The position numbers and the translations under genes are program-made. From positions 62,001 to 126,000 of the forward strand of contig NZ_JARVWW010000004.1 in assembly GCF_029846715.1 (NCBI RefSeq): a stretch of DNA of 64,000 nt. Direction: 5' to 3'. A model generated the notes under the pieces. The model worked only from the letters and a program-made list of their open reading frames with translations. It was not told where the DNA came from and did not search any database. The number at the start of each line of letters is the position of its first letter. Position 1 is the stretch's first letter. The DNA is from Bradyrhizobium nivariense. GTDB lineage: Bacteria > Pseudomonadota > Alphaproteobacteria > Rhizobiales > Xanthobacteraceae. This document shows, one piece after another, positions 41,021 through 52,559 of this stretch.

Positions 41021-44000
41021 AGGCACCGCGCCCCATCCCGGATGAAGTGCGCGCACGGCAGGCGCGCGCATCGGACCCGACCGCGTCGGCGTTCGTGTCG
41101 GCCAATGCCGGCTCGGGCAAGACGCATGTGCTGGTGCAGCGGGTGATCCGCCTGCTGCTATCTGGCGTGCCGCCGGAAAAGATTCTCTGCATCACCTTCA
41201 CGAAGGCGGCTGCCGCCAACATGGCCGAACGCGTGTTCACCACGCTCGGGCATTGGGTGACGCTCGACGACACGGCACTCGATGCCGCGATCCGCGCGGT
41301 CGGCATCCCGCACCCCAATACAAAATTGCGGCGCGAGGCACGAAAGCTGTTCGCCTGTGCGCTGGAGACGCCGGGCGGGCTGAAGGTGCAGACCATCCAC
41401 GCGCTGTGCACCCGCCTGCTCCAGCAGTTTCCGTTCGAGGCCAACGTGCCGGCGCGCTTCGCCGTGATCGACGAACGCGACCAGACCGACATGATGGAAC
41501 GCGCCAATTTGAAGGTGCTGCTGGAGGCCGCGCGCGATCCTGAGAGCGTCACCGGCCGCGCGCTGCTGACCGCGATGGCGAGCGCGGCCGACGTCACCTT
41601 CAAGGAGGTCGTGCGCGAGGCTTGCCTGAGCCGCGATCATTTCATGGCCTGGACCGATGAAGCCGGCAGCGCGGAGCTGGCTGCCGTGCAGATGGCAGCA
41701 GCGCTGGGCGTGGACGCGAGCGATCGCATCGAGGACGTCGAGACGGAGATGGTCGACGGTCCGTTCCTGCCGCGAGCGCGCTGGGATGACATCGCCTTTG
41801 CGCTGGAGGACGGCAGCAAGTCCGACAACGACCAGGCCAGCCGACTTCGCGAGGCCAAGGTCTTTTCCGGCAGCGCGCAGGTCGATGCCTATCTCTGCAT
41901 CTTCCTCACCGACGAAAAGCTGCCGCGCAAGGCGGTGCTGACCAAGAAGTTTTGCGATCACAACCCGTCCGTCGCCCGCTTGTTCGAGAGCGAGGCGCAG
42001 CGCCTCAGCGGATTGATCGAGACGCGCCGCGCGGTGACCATGCGCGACCGCACCGCGGCCCTGCTGCATATCGCGACCGCTGCGGCCGCAAACTACCGCC
42101 GCGAGAAGCAGGAGCGCGGGCTGCTCGACTATGACGACCTCATCGACAAGACGCTGGCGATGCTGGACCGTGTCTCCTCGGGCTGGGTGCATTACAAGCT
42201 CGACCGCGGCGTCGACCACGTGCTGATCGACGAAGCCCAGGACACCAGCCCGCGGCAATGGGACATCGTCGCGCACATCATCTCGGAATTCACGGCCGGA
42301 GAAGGCGCGCGCGAGGGACTCAACCGCACCATCTTCGCCGTCGGCGACGAGAAGCAGTCGATTTTCTCCTTTCAGGGCGCTCAGCCGCGAGAATTCGATG
42401 CACGCCGGCGCGAACTGCACCGCAAGTTCACGGCGGCAGGGCTGAAATTCGATCCGGTCGCCTTCACCTATTCGTTCCGCTCGGGTGCAGCGATCCTGCA
42501 TTCGGTGGACCACGTCTTCCGCGAGCCCCAGATCTACAAGAGCATCCATTCAGTCGAGACCGGCCATCCTCTGCACAATGCACTCGCAGATGCAGGCCCG
42601 AGCGTGATCGAGCTGTGGGACCTTGCGGAAGCCGATGACAGGCAGGAGATCGAGGGGTGGCGCGCGCCGTTCGACGGCGTTGCCGCCACCAGCCCCGAGG
42701 TCAAGCTCGCCCGCCGCATCCAGGCCGAGATCAAGCGACTGGTCGAGAGCGGCACGCTGACGGGACACGAAGGCGAGCGGCGTCCCCTACGCTATGGCGA
42801 CATGCTGGTCCTGGTCCGCCGGCGCGGCAACGCGTTCGACGCCGTGATCCAGGCACTGAAGCATGCCAATGTTCCGGTCGCCGGCGCCGACCGGCTGAAG
42901 CTCACCGAGCACATCGGAATCATCGACCTGATGAACCTCGCCGATGCACTGCTGCTGCGGCAGGACGACCTCGCGCTCGCGGTCGCACTGAAAAGCCCGC
43001 TGTTCGGCCTCGACGACGACGATCTGTTCCAGCTTGCCCATGACCGCAAGGGATCCTTGCGCCGCGCGCTTAGCGAGCATGCGGCCACAAGCGAGAAGTT
43101 CGCGACGGCGCTGCGGCGGCTGGAAGCCTGCGAAACGCGGGCGCACGAGGAGACGCCGTTCGCCTTCTATGCCTGGCTGCTTGGCGGCGACGGCGGACGC
43201 GCGCGCATCCTGCTCCGGCTCGGCCACGAGGCTAACGACGCGCTCGACGAGTTTTTGGAGCTCGCACTGAACTACGAGCGCAAGGCGCCGGCCTCGCTGC
43301 AAGGTTTCATGGCCTGGCTGCGCTCGGCCGACACCGAGGTGAAGCGCGATATGGAGATCTCGCGCGACGAGGTGCGGGTGATGACGGTGCACGGCGCCAA
43401 GGGCCTGGAGGCCTCGGTCGTGTTCATGGTCGACACCACATCGTCTCCTGCGGATTCACAGCGGCTGCGGCTGATCCACGTCCCGCGCGGCAATGGCGGC
43501 GAGGTGGTGGTCTGGGCCGGCCGCAAGGCGGATGATCCCAAGCCGGTCGTCGAGGCGCGCAAGGCGATGCTCGAGGAGACCGAGGACGAATATCGACGCC
43601 TGCTCTACGTGGCGATGACGCGCGCCGCCGACCGGCTCATCGTCGGCGGCTGCATGCCCGGCAACATGAAGACGGTTCGCAAGCTGAGCTGGTACGATCT
43701 GGTCGACACCGGGCTCGCCGGCGCGGGGCTGGCGAAAGAGACAATCGAGACGCCGCTGGGAAAAGTGACGCGCTTCTCCCGACCGGAGAATGTCGTGGCG
43801 CTGGGCACGCCCGGGATCTCGTTGGACCAGACGACCGCGCTCCCGGGCTGGCTGCGGACGCCGGCACCGCGCGAGACCATCGACGACGAGCCGGTCCGCC
43901 CCTCCGGCCAGTCGGCCGAGGAAGGCCGCGCGGTGCTGTCAGGCGAATCAGTGCAGTCCCGCGCGCTTGCGCTGCAACGCGGCACGCTGGTGCACCGGCT

Positions 44001-44523
44001 GCTGCAATCGCTGCCCGACATCGCCACTGAGCGCCGGCGCGAGGCCGCGCTCGGCTTCATGGCGCGCAATGCCTCGGATTGGGCGGAGGCTGACCGCGCC
44101 GCGTTGGCGGACAAGGTGCTGGCCCTGATCGCCGAACCACGGTTTGCGCCGGTGTTTGCCGCGGGTAGCCGGGCGGAGGTCGCGATCGTCGGCAGGCTGG
44201 AGCGGCAGGGCCGCACCCCGGCGCTGGTGTCGGGCCAGATCGACCGGCTGGTCGTTCGCCCGGATGAGGTCCTGATCGTCGATTTCAAGACCAACCAAGC
44301 GGCTCCCCGGAGCGCCACCGCCGCGCCCGCCGCCTATGTGCGGCAGCTTGCACTGTACCGGGCGGTGCTATCGGGGCTTTATCCCCAAAAGCCGGTCCGC
44401 GCCGTCCTGCTCTGGACCGAGGCCCTTGAATATATGGAGATTTCGGCTCCCGCGCTGGACGCGGCGCTGGCATCTCTTCATCTCGGTGTGAGCGTCCTTG
44501 ACCCGGCAAGAAGCCATTCATAG
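41014..44523 (+). CDS. addA: Double-strand break repair helicase-nuclease AddA
   Basis: AddA (1169 aa) is a UvrD-like 3'-5' helicase plus nuclease. Motif I is SANAGSGKTHVLVQRV, Ia CITFTKAAAANMAER, II LIDEAQDTSPRQW, III FAVGDEKQSIFSFQGA, V VMTVHGAKGLEASVVF and VI YVAMTRAADRL. The C-terminal nuclease domain (about 960-1160) has GQIDRLVV and LIVDFKTNQ. The ATG at 41014 overlaps the addB stop, which supports it over the frame opening at 40981. Works with AddB in recombinational repair. Confidence 0.96.
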   Translation: MVKAPRPIPDEVRARQARASDPTASAFVSANAGSGKTHVLVQRVIRLLLSGVPPEKILCITFTKAAAANMAERVFTTLGHWVTLDDTALDAAIRAVGIPHPNTKLRREARKLFACALETPGGLKVQTIHALCTRLLQQFPFEANVPARFAVIDERDQTDMMERANLKVLLEAARDPESVTGRALLTAMASAADVTFKEVVREACLSRDHFMAWTDEAGSAELAAVQMAAALGVDASDRIEDVETEMVDGPFLPRARWDDIAFALEDGSKSDNDQASRLREAKVFSGSAQVDAYLCIFLTDEKLPRKAVLTKKFCDHNPSVARLFESEAQRLSGLIETRRAVTMRDRTAALLHIATAAAANYRREKQERGLLDYDDLIDKTLAMLDRVSSGWVHYKLDRGVDHVLIDEAQDTSPRQWDIVAHIISEFTAGEGAREGLNRTIFAVGDEKQSIFSFQGAQPREFDARRRELHRKFTAAGLKFDPVAFTYSFRSGAAILHSVDHVFREPQIYKSIHSVETGHPLHNALADAGPSVIELWDLAEADDRQEIEGWRAPFDGVAATSPEVKLARRIQAEIKRLVESGTLTGHEGERRPLRYGDMLVLVRRRGNAFDAVIQALKHANVPVAGADRLKLTEHIGIIDLMNLADALLLRQDDLALAVALKSPLFGLDDDDLFQLAHDRKGSLRRALSEHAATSEKFATALRRLEACETRAHEETPFAFYAWLLGGDGGRARILLRLGHEANDALDEFLELALNYERKAPASLQGFMAWLRSADTEVKRDMEISRDEVRVMTVHGAKGLEASVVFMVDTTSSPADSQRLRLIHVPRGNGGEVVVWAGRKADDPKPVVEARKAMLEETEDEYRRLLYVAMTRAADRLIVGGCMPGNMKTVRKLSWYDLVDTGLAGAGLAKETIETPLGKVTRFSRPENVVALGTPGISLDQTTALPGWLRTPAPRETIDDEPVRPSGQSAEEGRAVLSGESVQSRALALQRGTLVHRLLQSLPDIATERRREAALGFMARNASDWAEADRAALADKVLALIAEPRFAPVFAAGSRAEVAIVGRLERQGRTPALVSGQIDRLVVRPDEVLIVDFKTNQAAPRSATAAPAAYVRQLALYRAVLSGLYPQKPVRAVLLWTEALEYMEISAPALDAALASLHLGVSVLDPARSHS

Positions 44524-44585
44524 GTTGACGCCATGATCTTGGCGCGATTCTCGTCGCGCCCTTCTCTCAGGTACGAGGTACTTCC

Positions 44586-44906
44586 ATGGCCGTTGGTAAG
44601 GTTTCTGACACCGATTTCGAAGCCGAAGTGCTCAAGGCAAACGGCCCCGTGGTCGTCGATTTCTGGGCCGAATGGTGCGGCCCCTGCCGCATGATCGCAC
44701 CCGCCCTCGACGAGATCGCCGGCGCGATGGGCGACAAGGTCAAGATCGTGAAGCTCAACGTCGACGAGAGCCCGAAGACCGCGTCGAAGTATGGCGTAAT
44801 GTCGATCCCGACCCTGATGATCTTCAAGGGCGGCGAGATGGCCTCCCGTCAGGTCGGCGCCGCGCCGAAGGCGAAGCTGCAGCAGTGGATCACCTCTGCG
44901 GTCTGA
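44586..44906 (+). CDS. trxA: Thioredoxin 1
   Basis: A 106-aa thioredoxin with active site WCGPC (about 31-35), buried Asp in VVVDFWAEW and cis-Pro in [11 protein letters not shown]. It reduces cytoplasmic disulfides and serves ribonucleotide reductase and peroxiredoxins. It lies 62 bp after addA, an arrangement usual in Rhizobiales, and is closed by a terminator. Confidence 0.98.
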   Translation: MAVGKVSDTDFEAEVLKANGPVVVDFWAEWCGPCRMIAPALDEIAGAMGDKVKIVKLNVDESPKTASKYGVMSIPTLMIFKGGEMASRQVGAAPKAKLQQWITSAV

Positions 44907-44932
44907 TCTGGCTCGCACAGGTTTATTTTTGG

Positions 44933-44959
44933 AAACGGCCGGCGAAAGCCGGCCGTTTT
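44933..44959 (+). terminator. Rho-independent terminator of trxA
   Basis: A perfect 11-bp stem AAACGGCCGGC / GCCGGCCGTTT with a GAAA tetraloop and a short T-run, 26 bases after the trxA stop. Confidence 0.88.
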
Positions 44960-44972
44960 GCGTTGACGGAAC

Positions 44973-46061
44973 ATGTCCAGCGTAAGACGGGTCCCAGCCC
45001 GTGCCTCCCCTGCAAACCGCGCGCGAAAATCGACATCTCTCGTGGCGATGGAAGCCCGCTCGGTCGACACGATCCCGCGCGGCAAGGAGTGGCAGTACGA
45101 GCCGAAATGGGACGGCTTCCGCTGCCTGCTGTCGCGCAACGGCGGCAGCATTGATCTGCGCTCGAAATCCGGCGAGGACCTCGCGCGCTATTTCCCCGAG
45201 ATCGTCGCCGCGGCGCTGAAGCCGAAGGCGGATCGCTTCACGCTCGACGGCGAGATCGTCGTGCCGCACGGCAAAGGCTTTTCTTTCGACGCGCTGCTGC
45301 AACGCATTCACCCCGCTTCAAGCCGCGTGAAGAAACTCTCGGAGGAAACACCGGCGTTCTATCTCGCCTTCGATCTGCTTGCGACAGCCAGGGAGAAGCG
45401 GCTTGCCAAAGAGCCGCTCAGCGAGCGGCGGCCGGCGCTGGAAGCGTTTGCCAAAGCCAATCTGAAAGGCGGCATCTTCCGCCTCTCACCGGCGACGACG
45501 AGCTACGCCATTGCGAAAAAATGGCTGGCGCAATCGGGCGGCGGCTCGGACGGCGTCATCGCCAAGCGCATCGACCTGCCCTACCAGCCGGGAAATCGCG
45601 ACGGCATGCAGAAGATCAAGAAATTCCGCAGCGCCGATTGCGTTGTCGGCGGCTTCCGCTATGCCACCAACAAGCTCGCCGGCCGGAGCGTGGTCGGCTC
45701 GCTGCTGCTCGGACTCTACGATGACAAAGGTCTCCTGCACCATGTCGGCTTCACCTCGGCGATCAAGGCGACGGAAAAGCCCGATCTGACCGACCGGCTC
45801 GAGGCGCTGATCGGCGAGCCAGGCTTCACCGGCAACGCGCCGGGTGGGCCAAGCCGCTGGTCCACCGAGCGCTCGGCCAAGTGGTGTCCGCTCAAGCCGA
45901 AGCTCGTGATCGAGGTCTGCTATGACCATTTCAGCGGCGAGCGCTTTCGCCACGGCACCTCGATCCTGCGCTGGCGCCCCGACAAGGCACCGCGGCAATG
46001 CAGCTTCGAGCAGCTGAAGCAGAAAGTGGCCGATCCGATGAAGCTGCTGAAACAGCCGTAG
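44973..46061 (+). CDS. ATP-dependent DNA ligase, LigC type
   Basis: A 362-aa ligase comprising only the nucleotidyltransferase and OB domains. Motif I EPKWDGFR holds the adenylated Lys45, motif III is YLAFDLLAT, motif IV DGVIAKRID, motif V MQKIKKFR; the OB fold ends GERFRHGTSILRWRPDK. This is the stand-alone LigC form, without the polymerase and phosphoesterase domains of LigD, and no ku gene is nearby. It probably supports excision or end-joining repair. The first 25 residues are Arg/Ser-rich, so the exact start (ATG 44973) is uncertain. Confidence 0.9.
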   Translation: MSSVRRVPARASPANRARKSTSLVAMEARSVDTIPRGKEWQYEPKWDGFRCLLSRNGGSIDLRSKSGEDLARYFPEIVAAALKPKADRFTLDGEIVVPHGKGFSFDALLQRIHPASSRVKKLSEETPAFYLAFDLLATAREKRLAKEPLSERRPALEAFAKANLKGGIFRLSPATTSYAIAKKWLAQSGGGSDGVIAKRIDLPYQPGNRDGMQKIKKFRSADCVVGGFRYATNKLAGRSVVGSLLLGLYDDKGLLHHVGFTSAIKATEKPDLTDRLEALIGEPGFTGNAPGGPSRWSTERSAKWCPLKPKLVIEVCYDHFSGERFRHGTSILRWRPDKAPRQCSFEQLKQKVADPMKLLKQP

Positions 46062-46102
46062 CCCGGTTGGAGCGCAGCGCAATCCGGACTACGAAGCGAT
46101 AA

Positions 46103-46843
46103 CTATTTGAGCCATCCCGTCGCCAGCGCGTTCGCCAACTCGGGCTGGCCATTGCGGCGAGCAAGCGCTGCCATCGCCTCATGATCGTAGGCAACATGGC
46201 GGAACGTGACCTGCCAGGCACCATCGGTTGGCTCAAGGATCGCGTAACGCGCGTGCGGCGTGCCGGCCTCGACGACATGCGGGAACGGATGTTTGTCACG
46301 ATAGCCGGGACTGCCGACGCTGCCGGGATTGACGATCAGCCTTCCGTCGCGAAGCCGCACGGCACGTGCGAGATGGGTGTGGGCGCAGAGGACCAGCGAT
46401 TGCGTGACCCCTCGTGCGAGCTGCTCGATCCGATCGAGCGGGGATAACGTCACCGTGCCGTCGGGATGCACGGTATCGAGCCAATAGACCTCGTCATTGC
46501 CGGGCGTCGCGTGGCAGAGGAAGACATGGTCGCGAAAGACGCGCGTCATCGGTTGCGCGCGCAGCCAGTCGAGTTGCGCAGTATTGAGCGCCGCATGGGC
46601 GGGGCGATCCCACGAGCCCATCTTCTCCGGCGGACGGTCGAGCAGATAGCGGTCGTGATTTCCGAGCACGTGCACGGCATCGAGCTTCATCAGGATGTCG
46701 ATGGTGCGGCGCGCATCGAGCGGGCCACTCAGCATGTCGCCGAGATTGACGATGTCGGCGATGCCTTGCGCGCGGATGTCGGCGAGCACAGCTTCCAGCG
46801 CGAGATAGTTTCCGTGAACGTCGGCGATCGCGGCAAAACGCAT
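46103..46843 (-). CDS. Calcineurin-like metallophosphoesterase (YfcE/MJ0936 type)
   Basis: A 246-aa metal-dependent phosphoesterase. The dinuclear metal motifs are in order: DVHGN (about 8-12), GDML (35-38), GNHDR (about 61-65), CHATPGN and AHTHLA. Such proteins are phosphodiesterases with undefined cellular substrates. It lies 46 bp after folC on the same strand and could be the last gene of the accD-folC transcript. Confidence 0.87.
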   Translation of the reverse strand: MRFAAIADVHGNYLALEAVLADIRAQGIADIVNLGDMLSGPLDARRTIDILMKLDAVHVLGNHDRYLLDRPPEKMGSWDRPAHAALNTAQLDWLRAQPMTRVFRDHVFLCHATPGNDEVYWLDTVHPDGTVTLSPLDRIEQLARGVTQSLVLCAHTHLARAVRLRDGRLIVNPGSVGSPGYRDKHPFPHVVEAGTPHARYAILEPTDGAWQVTFRHVAYDHEAMAALARRNGQPELANALATGWLK

Positions 46844-46889
46844 TGGCAGTCACTCCCTACCGTGCCCGGACGCAGTATCTACGCGAGCA

Positions 46890-48233
46890 CTATGCAGGAG
46901 GCGTGCCGTTGAGCCCGAGCACGTGGCCGGCGAGATAGAGCGAGCCGGTGATCAGGATGCGCGGCGGCACTTCGTAGGCGAGCTTCGCCAACGCGCGCAG
47001 CGCGGCCTCGATGTCCGGCGCGGGCTCGACGCGCATGCCGAGGCTGCGCGCGGCATCCGCGAGGATGTCGACCGGCATCGCGTGGTCGGTATCGGGAATC
47101 GGCACCGCGATGATGTGACGGGTCAAGCCGGCGAAATTGGCGAGAAAACCCTGCGCGTCCTTGTTGGCCATCATGCCCACGATGACGACCAGCGGCCGCG
47201 ACACCCGCTCTTCGAGATCGCCGAGCGCCGCCGCCGCGACGCGGCCGCCCTCGGCATTGTGGCCGCCATCGAGCCAGATATCCGATCCCTGCGGTCCCCA
47301 GGAGAGCAGCTCGCCGGACGTGATGCGCTGCATTCGCGCCGGCCATTCGGCGCCGACGATCCCGGCCTCGAACGCCGCCTGGCTGACCTTGAACGCGCTA
47401 ATGGCCCGCAGCGTCGCGATCGCGAGGCCGGCGTTGTCGAACTGGTGGCGGCCGAACAGGCGCGGGGCCGTGAGATCCATCAAGCCGCGCTCATCGGAAT
47501 AGACCAGACGCCCGTGCTCGACATTGACGTGCCAGCTTTCGCCCGCGGCAAACAACGGCGCGCGCATGCGCCTGGCCTGCGCTTCGATCACCGCCATCGC
47601 CTCGCCCGACTGCTCGGCGCAGATGACGGGTACGCCGCGCTTGATGATCGCGGCCTTTTCGCCCGCGATCGACGTCAGTGTATCGCCCAGGAAATCCATG
47701 TGGTCCATGCTGACAGGCGTGATCACGCAGGCCGCCGGTGTATCGACCACGTTGGTCGAATCGAGCCGGCCGCCGAGGCCGACCTCGAGCAGAACCACAT
47801 CGGCCGGGTTCTGCGCGAACAGATGAAACGCAGCCGCAGTCTTGAGCTCGAACACGGTGGCCGCCTCGCCGGCATTGACACGCTCGACCTCTTCCAGCGC
47901 CGCACGCAACTCGTCGTCACCGACCAGCGCGCCGCCACCGACCCGGCCGAGCCGGAAACATTCGTTGATGCGAACCAGATAGGGCGAGGTGTAGGCGTGG
48001 ACGCGCAGGCCTGCGGCCTCCAGCGTCGCGCGCAGATAGGCGAGCGTCGAGCCCTTGCCGTTGGTACCGGCGATATGGATCACCGGCGGCAGCTTGCGCT
48101 CGGGATGACCGAGCCGCTCGAGCAGACGGTGCATCCGCTCCAGCCCGAGATCGATGCGCTTCTGATGCAGGGCCGACAGCCGCCCGATCAATTCGCCGAG
48201 CGAAGGCTTTGCGCTGTCGGAGGAGGCGTTCAC
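46890..48233 (-). CDS. folC: Bifunctional dihydrofolate/folylpolyglutamate synthase
   Basis: FolC (447 aa) adds glutamate to dihydropteroate and then to reduced folates. Mur-ligase-like ATP site [14 protein letters not shown], omega loop [22 protein letters not shown] and the carbamylated-Lys region [14 protein letters not shown] are present. The C-terminal domain carries DGGHNAEG. Its GTG start overlaps the accD stop (GTGA), a linkage widely conserved in proteobacteria. Confidence 0.95.
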   Translation of the reverse strand: MNASSDSAKPSLGELIGRLSALHQKRIDLGLERMHRLLERLGHPERKLPPVIHIAGTNGKGSTLAYLRATLEAAGLRVHAYTSPYLVRINECFRLGRVGGGALVGDDELRAALEEVERVNAGEAATVFELKTAAAFHLFAQNPADVVLLEVGLGGRLDSTNVVDTPAACVITPVSMDHMDFLGDTLTSIAGEKAAIIKRGVPVICAEQSGEAMAVIEAQARRMRAPLFAAGESWHVNVEHGRLVYSDERGLMDLTAPRLFGRHQFDNAGLAIATLRAISAFKVSQAAFEAGIVGAEWPARMQRITSGELLSWGPQGSDIWLDGGHNAEGGRVAAAALGDLEERVSRPLVVIVGMMANKDAQGFLANFAGLTRHIIAVPIPDTDHAMPVDILADAARSLGMRVEPAPDIEAALRALAKLAYEVPPRILITGSLYLAGHVLGLNGTPPA

Positions 48234-49171
48234 GCGTGCGGCGCGGCCGGCGCCGTCTCGGGCGCCGATACGATCTGCGCCGGGCTGACGACCGGCTGCA
48301 CTGGTTTCGAGGCGCTCTCCAGCGCTGGCGCCCTGGTCAACAGGCGGCAGAGCCGCGCCAGGGTCGGGCGCAATTCGTGGCGGTGCACGACCATGTCGAC
48401 CATGCCGTGCTCCTTGAGGTATTCGGCGCGCTGAAAACCCTCGGGGAGTTTTTCGCGGATGGTCTGCTCGATCACGCGCGCGCCGGCAAAACCGATCAGC
48501 GCACCGGGCTCGGCGATCTGCACGTCGCCGAGCATCGCATAGGACGCGGTGACGCCGCCGGTGGTCGGGTTGGTCAGCACGACGATGTAGGGCTGTTTTG
48601 CTTCACGCAGCATCTGCACCGCGACCGTGGTGCGCGGCATCTGCATCAGCGACAAGATGCCTTCCTGCATGCGCGCGCCGCCGCTGGCGGCGAACACGAT
48701 GAAAGGTGACTTCTTCTCGACCGCAAGCTCAAGCCCGCGCACGATGGCTTCGCCCGCGGCCATGCCGAGCGAGCCGCCCATGAAGTCGAAATCCTGCACG
48801 GCGACGACGACGGCGGCGCCTTCGAGCTTGCCGTAGCCGACCTTGATCGCGTCGTTCAGATTGGTCCGCGCGCGGGCATCCTTGATGCGATCGACGTACT
48901 TCTTCTCGTCACGGAACTTGAGCGGATCGGGCGTGACGTCAGGCAGCGCGACGTCGTACCAGGTCTCGTTGTCGAAAATCGACTTCAGACGCGCCACCGA
49001 GTTCATGCGCATATGATAGTTCGAGCCGGGGATGACGAACTGGTTGGCCTCGACGTCCTTGTAGAACACGAGCTGTCCGGAATCCGGGCACTTGATCCAA
49101 AGATTCTCCGGCGTCTCCCGCCGCAGCATGTTGCGGATCTTCGGCCGGACCACATTGGTAAGCCAGTTCAT
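48230..49171 (-). CDS. accD: Acetyl-CoA carboxylase carboxyltransferase subunit beta
   Basis: AccD (313 aa) pairs with AccA to transfer CO2 from biotin to acetyl-CoA, the first step of fatty-acid synthesis. Carboxyltransferase core: [37 protein letters not shown] and [16 protein letters not shown]. The N-terminal zinc ribbon is degenerate: E. coli Cys27/30/46/49 correspond to Cys28, Ser31, Ile47 and Ser50 (KCPDSGQ and IPGSNYH). The ATG at 49171 gives [13 protein letters not shown], the family start; the frame is open to 49237. Coupled to folC. Confidence 0.95.
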   Translation of the reverse strand: MNWLTNVVRPKIRNMLRRETPENLWIKCPDSGQLVFYKDVEANQFVIPGSNYHMRMNSVARLKSIFDNETWYDVALPDVTPDPLKFRDEKKYVDRIKDARARTNLNDAIKVGYGKLEGAAVVVAVQDFDFMGGSLGMAAGEAIVRGLELAVEKKSPFIVFAASGGARMQEGILSLMQMPRTTVAVQMLREAKQPYIVVLTNPTTGGVTASYAMLGDVQIAEPGALIGFAGARVIEQTIREKLPEGFQRAEYLKEHGMVDMVVHRHELRPTLARLCRLLTRAPALESASKPVQPVVSPAQIVSAPETAPAAPHA

Positions 49172-49295
49172 GGTTTGCTCCGATGTGCGATCCCACCTGG
49201 GGACCGCCTGAAGGGATATATGGCGGCCGGGCCACATCCCGGCAAGCCGCCGTCTCGTCCGCCTTGCTCGCCAGACTTGGCAGCGGAATTATGGC

Positions 49296-50128
49296 TTATT
49301 CCGCCGCCTGTTGCGCGCCCTTGACGCCCTGGGCCAGGGCCGCCGTCAGCTCGGCGACGGCGTTAACGGTTTTGCCGGTGGCGCGCCCGTCCGCATCGAG
49401 GCTGTTCTTGAGAGCATCGACCAGCGCGGTGCCGACCACCGCGCCATTGGCATGGGATGCAATGGCGCGGGCGTTCTCCGGCGTGCGGATGCCGAAGCCG
49501 ACGCAGACCGGCAGCTTGGTGTGCCGCTTGATGCGGGTAACCGCCTCGCTCACGGCCGAGGCGTCAGCCGCCGCCGCGCCGGTGATGCCGGTGATCGCGA
49601 CGTAATAGACAAAGCCCGACGTGTTGGCGAGCACGGCCGGCAGTCGCTTGTCATCGGTGGTCGGTGTCGCCAGGCGGATGAAGTTGAGGCCGGCCTTCAT
49701 TGCGGGCAGGCAAAGCTCGTCGTCCTCTTCCGGCGGCAGGTCGACGATGATGAGGCCGTCGATGCCGGCGGTCTTCGCATCACCTAAGAATTTGTCGACG
49801 CCATAGATGTAGATCGGGTTGTAATAGCCCATCAGCACGATCGGCGTCGCGTTGTCGTCCTTGCGGAAGTCGCGCACGAGCTCGAGCGTCTTCTTCAGCG
49901 TCATGCCGACCTTGAGCGCGCGGAGCCCGGCGGCCTGGATCGACGGGCCGTCGGCCATCGGATCGGTGAAGGGCATGCCGAGCTCGATCACATCGGCGCC
50001 CGCCTTCGGCAGCGCCTTGATGATCTCGAGCGAGGTCGCAGGATCAGGATCGCCGGCCATCACGAAGGTGACGAAGGCCGAGCGGCCGGCTTTCTTCAAC
50101 TCGGCAAAGCGGGTGTCGATACGCGTGG

Positions 50129-50132
<4 letters not shown>
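49296..50132 (-). CDS. trpA: Tryptophan synthase alpha chain
   Basis: TrpA (278 aa) cleaves indole-3-glycerol phosphate to indole, which is channelled to TrpB. The catalytic Glu and Asp are in [16 protein letters not shown]; phosphate-binding [11 protein letters not shown] and VVGTALVD are present. The GTG start (50132) overlaps the trpB stop (GTGA). The frame is open to 50948, but that extension is the trpB antisense of codon order and has no TrpA homology. Confidence 0.96.
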
Positions 50133-51342
<1,210 letters not shown>

Positions 51343-51346
<4 letters not shown>

Positions 51347-52029
51347 CGGACGCTCAACTCTTGACTTGCATCTTGGCTTGCGCGCGCAGCGCGAATGAAG
51401 GCCTTGATCATCTCGGGGTCCTTCACGCCCGGGGCGTTCTCGACACCGGAGGAGACGTCGACACCACCGGCGCGGGTGACGCGGACGGCTTCGGTAACGT
51501 TGTCGGCGTGAAGCCCGCCTGAGACCATGTAGGGCAATTTCAGATCGAGATTTTCCAGCAGGTGCCAGTCAAAGGGCGCCCCCAGGCCGCCGGGCCGGGT
51601 CGCTTCTTTCGGTGCACGTGCATCGAACAGGATGCGGTCAGCGACAGCGGCGTAACCGGCCAGCACGGCGAGATCGGCTGATGTTGCGACCGGCACCGCC
51701 TTCATCACCGGGCGACCGAACTTCTGCTTGATGTCGCGCAGCCGCGCCACGCTCTCTTTGCCGTGAAGCTGGAAGATGTCCGGCGACAGCGCGTCCATGA
51801 TGTTGTCGAGCGTGGCATCGTCTGCATCGACGGTGAGCGCGACCTTGAGCGCGCGCCGCTTCACCTGCCGGCCGAGGTCCCGGCCGGCTTCCAGCGACAA
51901 ATGCCGCGGCGACGGCGGGAAGAACACGAACCCCACCATGTCGGCACCCGCGTCGAGCGCCGTTTCGAGCGTCTCGGGCGTGGACAGGCCGCAGATTTTG
52001 ACGAGCAGGGACATGTTCTCCAGGGACAT
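51343..52029 (-). CDS. trpF: Phosphoribosylanthranilate isomerase
   Basis: TrpF (228 aa) converts N-(5'-phosphoribosyl)anthranilate to CdRP. The general-base Cys is in [20 protein letters not shown] is the middle motif, and the acid Asp is in [16 protein letters not shown]. ATGs at 52029 and 52014 are both possible. First trp gene of the cluster, 66 bp after the lapA-like gene. trpE/G/D/C are not in the window. Confidence 0.96.
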
Positions 52030-52095
52030 GGGCTCAAAGCAAATGGAGGCCGCGGGTCCGCGGCCGGAAAACAGGGTTTTCGGTTGCGGCCGCTT

Positions 52096-52488
52096 CTACA
52101 ACGTCGCGCGCTGCTTGTCTCGCCCGACGGGCCCGTAAAGGCCCGTCCCGGAGGGAACAGGGAGGCGCTGGGACTCGGGCTTTGTTGCGGCCGCCTGGGC
52201 CCGCAGATCGGCCAGCTCGCCCCGCGCAGCCCGGGCATCCGCATCATGCCGGCGCGCCGCACGCCGCCAGTGCCGCTGACCGAACCAGACGGCACAACCG
52301 CCCGCGAAGACCCCGAGCGCAGCCACCACGATCAGGAGCAGGAACAGCGGCAGCGTGACCGACAATGACGGGTCGTTGGAAACAAAGGGATCGAACGAGA
52401 CCGTGACAAAATGCCGATTGGCGACGGCGAAGACCATCAGGATCAGGCCCAGCGGAATCACGATCAGCGCGGTCAGGAACTTTCGCAT
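52096..52488 (-). CDS. LapA/DUF1049-family inner-membrane protein
   Basis: A 130-aa protein with two transmembrane helices (about 4-22, FLTALIVIPLGLILMVFAV, and about 42-63, LPLFLLLIVVAALGVFAGG). FDPF lies in the loop between them, and a basic then Ala/Gln-rich cytoplasmic tail ends the protein. This matches the LapA/YciS family, which in enterics works with LapB (YciM) in LPS assembly control. lapB is not adjacent here. The ATG at 52488 (MRKFLTALI) is preferred over 52512. It lies 71 bp after ihfB, as in many proteobacteria. Confidence 0.85.
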   Translation of the reverse strand: MRKFLTALIVIPLGLILMVFAVANRHFVTVSFDPFVSNDPSLSVTLPLFLLLIVVAALGVFAGGCAVWFGQRHWRRAARRHDADARAARGELADLRAQAAATKPESQRLPVPSGTGLYGPVGRDKQRATL

Positions 52489-52559
52489 CTCGGCTCGCTC
52501 GCCTTGAATCAAGCTTGCGGCCGCATCTCTCGCGACCGCGGAAAACCCTGCCGTCGGCC

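Noticed and set aside
46923..48434. A 503-codon plus-strand open frame opposite folC/accD
   Set aside because: Arg/Ala/Asp-rich shadow without motifs; folC and accD are well supported.
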